DNA of 5,474 bases from Dehalococcoidia bacterium (GTDB lineage Bacteria > Chloroflexota > Dehalococcoidia > Lucifugimonadales > JAGWBF01): positions 1 to 5,474 of the forward strand of contig JAGWBG010000120.1 of NCBI GenBank assembly GCA_021296015.1, given 5' to 3'. The first letter of the stretch is position 1, and every line of letters begins with the position of its first letter. Positions 4,932-5,474 of the stretch are shown here, one piece after another. Position numbers and translations under genes: made by a program. The notes below the pieces were generated by a model that was given only the letters and a program-made list of their open reading frames with translations, searched no databases and had not been told where the DNA came from.

Positions 4932-5474
4932 GTGAGTACAGGAGCAGGGGACTCCCCCAAAGCTCCCATCCGCATAGCGATTGACGCGATGGGCGGGGAC
5001 TACGCCCCACGTGAGATAGTCAGTGGAGCACTGAAAGCTGCACACTTGAATCCCGTAGAGCTGGTTCTTGTGGGAGACCAAGAAGCTGTGGAGAGAGAGC
5101 TGCGGCAATACGGTGAGGGTAACTTGCCAATCAGTATAGTGCCGTCGGATGGGAAAATCATTGAGGACGAACATCCCGTTCGGGCCATCCGGAATAAGCC
5201 CCGGGCTTCCGTGGTAGTTGCGACCCATTTGCTGAAAGACGGCGACGTTGATGCCCTGGTTTCAATGGGGTCCACAGGTGCCACCATGGCCAGCGCATCC
5301 TTGATACTGGGTACGTTGGAAAGCCTTGAGCGTCCTTGTCTTGGTGGTCCCTTCCTGGGGCTGGCACCAAGCACGGTAGTAGTAGACATGGGCAGCAGCG
5401 TTGACTGTCGCCCCTCCCTGCTCCTCGACTTCGCCGCTATGGGATGCGTCTTCGCCCATCGTTTCCTGAATATA
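4932..5474 (+). CDS. plsX: Phosphate acyltransferase PlsX (first 181 aa, cut by window edge)
   Basis: PlsX converts acyl-ACP and phosphate to acyl-phosphate, which PlsY uses to acylate glycerol-3-phosphate at the start of phospholipid synthesis. It is a soluble, membrane-associated enzyme of about 330-350 aa, so roughly half is seen. Signature parts are IRIAIDAMGGDYAPREIV (13-30), VELVLVGD (45-52), DALVSMGSTGATMA, ERPC and VVVDMGSSVD near the end. Two usual motifs are altered: GNTGA reads GSTGA and GANxD reads GSSVD. The frame is open to the last base. The start is GTG at 4932 with AAGGGG (4917-4922) 9 nt upstream. The first internal ATG falls inside the conserved AIDAMGGD block, so it cannot be the start. 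The gap to the maoC pair is 94 nt, with no strong terminator or promoter, so it may be co-transcribed. Confidence 0.93.
   Translation, partial: MSTGAGDSPKAPIRIAIDAMGGDYAPREIVSGALKAAHLNPVELVLVGDQEAVERELRQYGEGNLPISIVPSDGKIIEDEHPVRAIRNKPRASVVVATHLLKDGDVDALVSMGSTGATMASASLILGTLESLERPCLGGPFLGLAPSTVVVDMGSSVDCRPSLLLDFAAMGCVFAHRFLNI

Overview
This window looks like an ordinary chromosomal stretch of a moderately GC-rich bacterium. GTG and TTG starts, strong AGGAGG ribosome binding sites, a split MaoC dehydratase pair, a family III CoA-transferase and a HesB-YgfZ pair fit an uncultured Chloroflexota-type organism (Dehalococcoidia or SAR202-like). That placement is an inference from gene content, not from a marker gene.

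Layout. On the minus strand (1-1638) lie the first 103 residues of an E1-alpha subunit of a thiamine-diphosphate 2-oxoacid dehydrogenase, cut by the window's left edge, and upstream of it a complete CaiB/BaiF CoA-transferase. Each has its own recognisable promoter. A divergent intergenic region (1639-1879) holds an extended -10 promoter facing left and a clear TTGACT-N18-TATAAT promoter facing right. On the plus strand follow an A-type iron-sulfur carrier (HesB/IscA, 1880-2242) and a YgfZ/GcvT-family folate-dependent protein (2333-3415), separated by 90 nt that contain a 13-bp hairpin. Together they resemble the ISCA-IBA57 [4Fe-4S] maturation partnership.

A 607-nt stretch without a gene (3416-4022) holds a pyrimidine-rich tract, a cluster of degenerate REP-like palindromic units and a two-tier imperfect hairpin, and ends in a promoter. 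The last block (4023-5474, plus strand) has a MaoC-type N-domain dehydratase subunit overlapping by 4 nt with a catalytic MaoC subunit, then plsX (phosphate acyltransferase), cut by the right edge. The order suggests fatty-acid or phospholipid synthesis: a two-subunit 3-hydroxyacyl dehydratase beside the enzyme that makes acyl-phosphate for phosphatidic acid synthesis.

I found no phage, transposase, CRISPR array, tRNA or rRNA. No new system is proven. The best leads are the Fe-S pair with its intercistronic hairpin and repeat-flanked promoter, the REP cluster with the long hairpin beside it, and the split dehydratase next to a PlsX with altered signature motifs.
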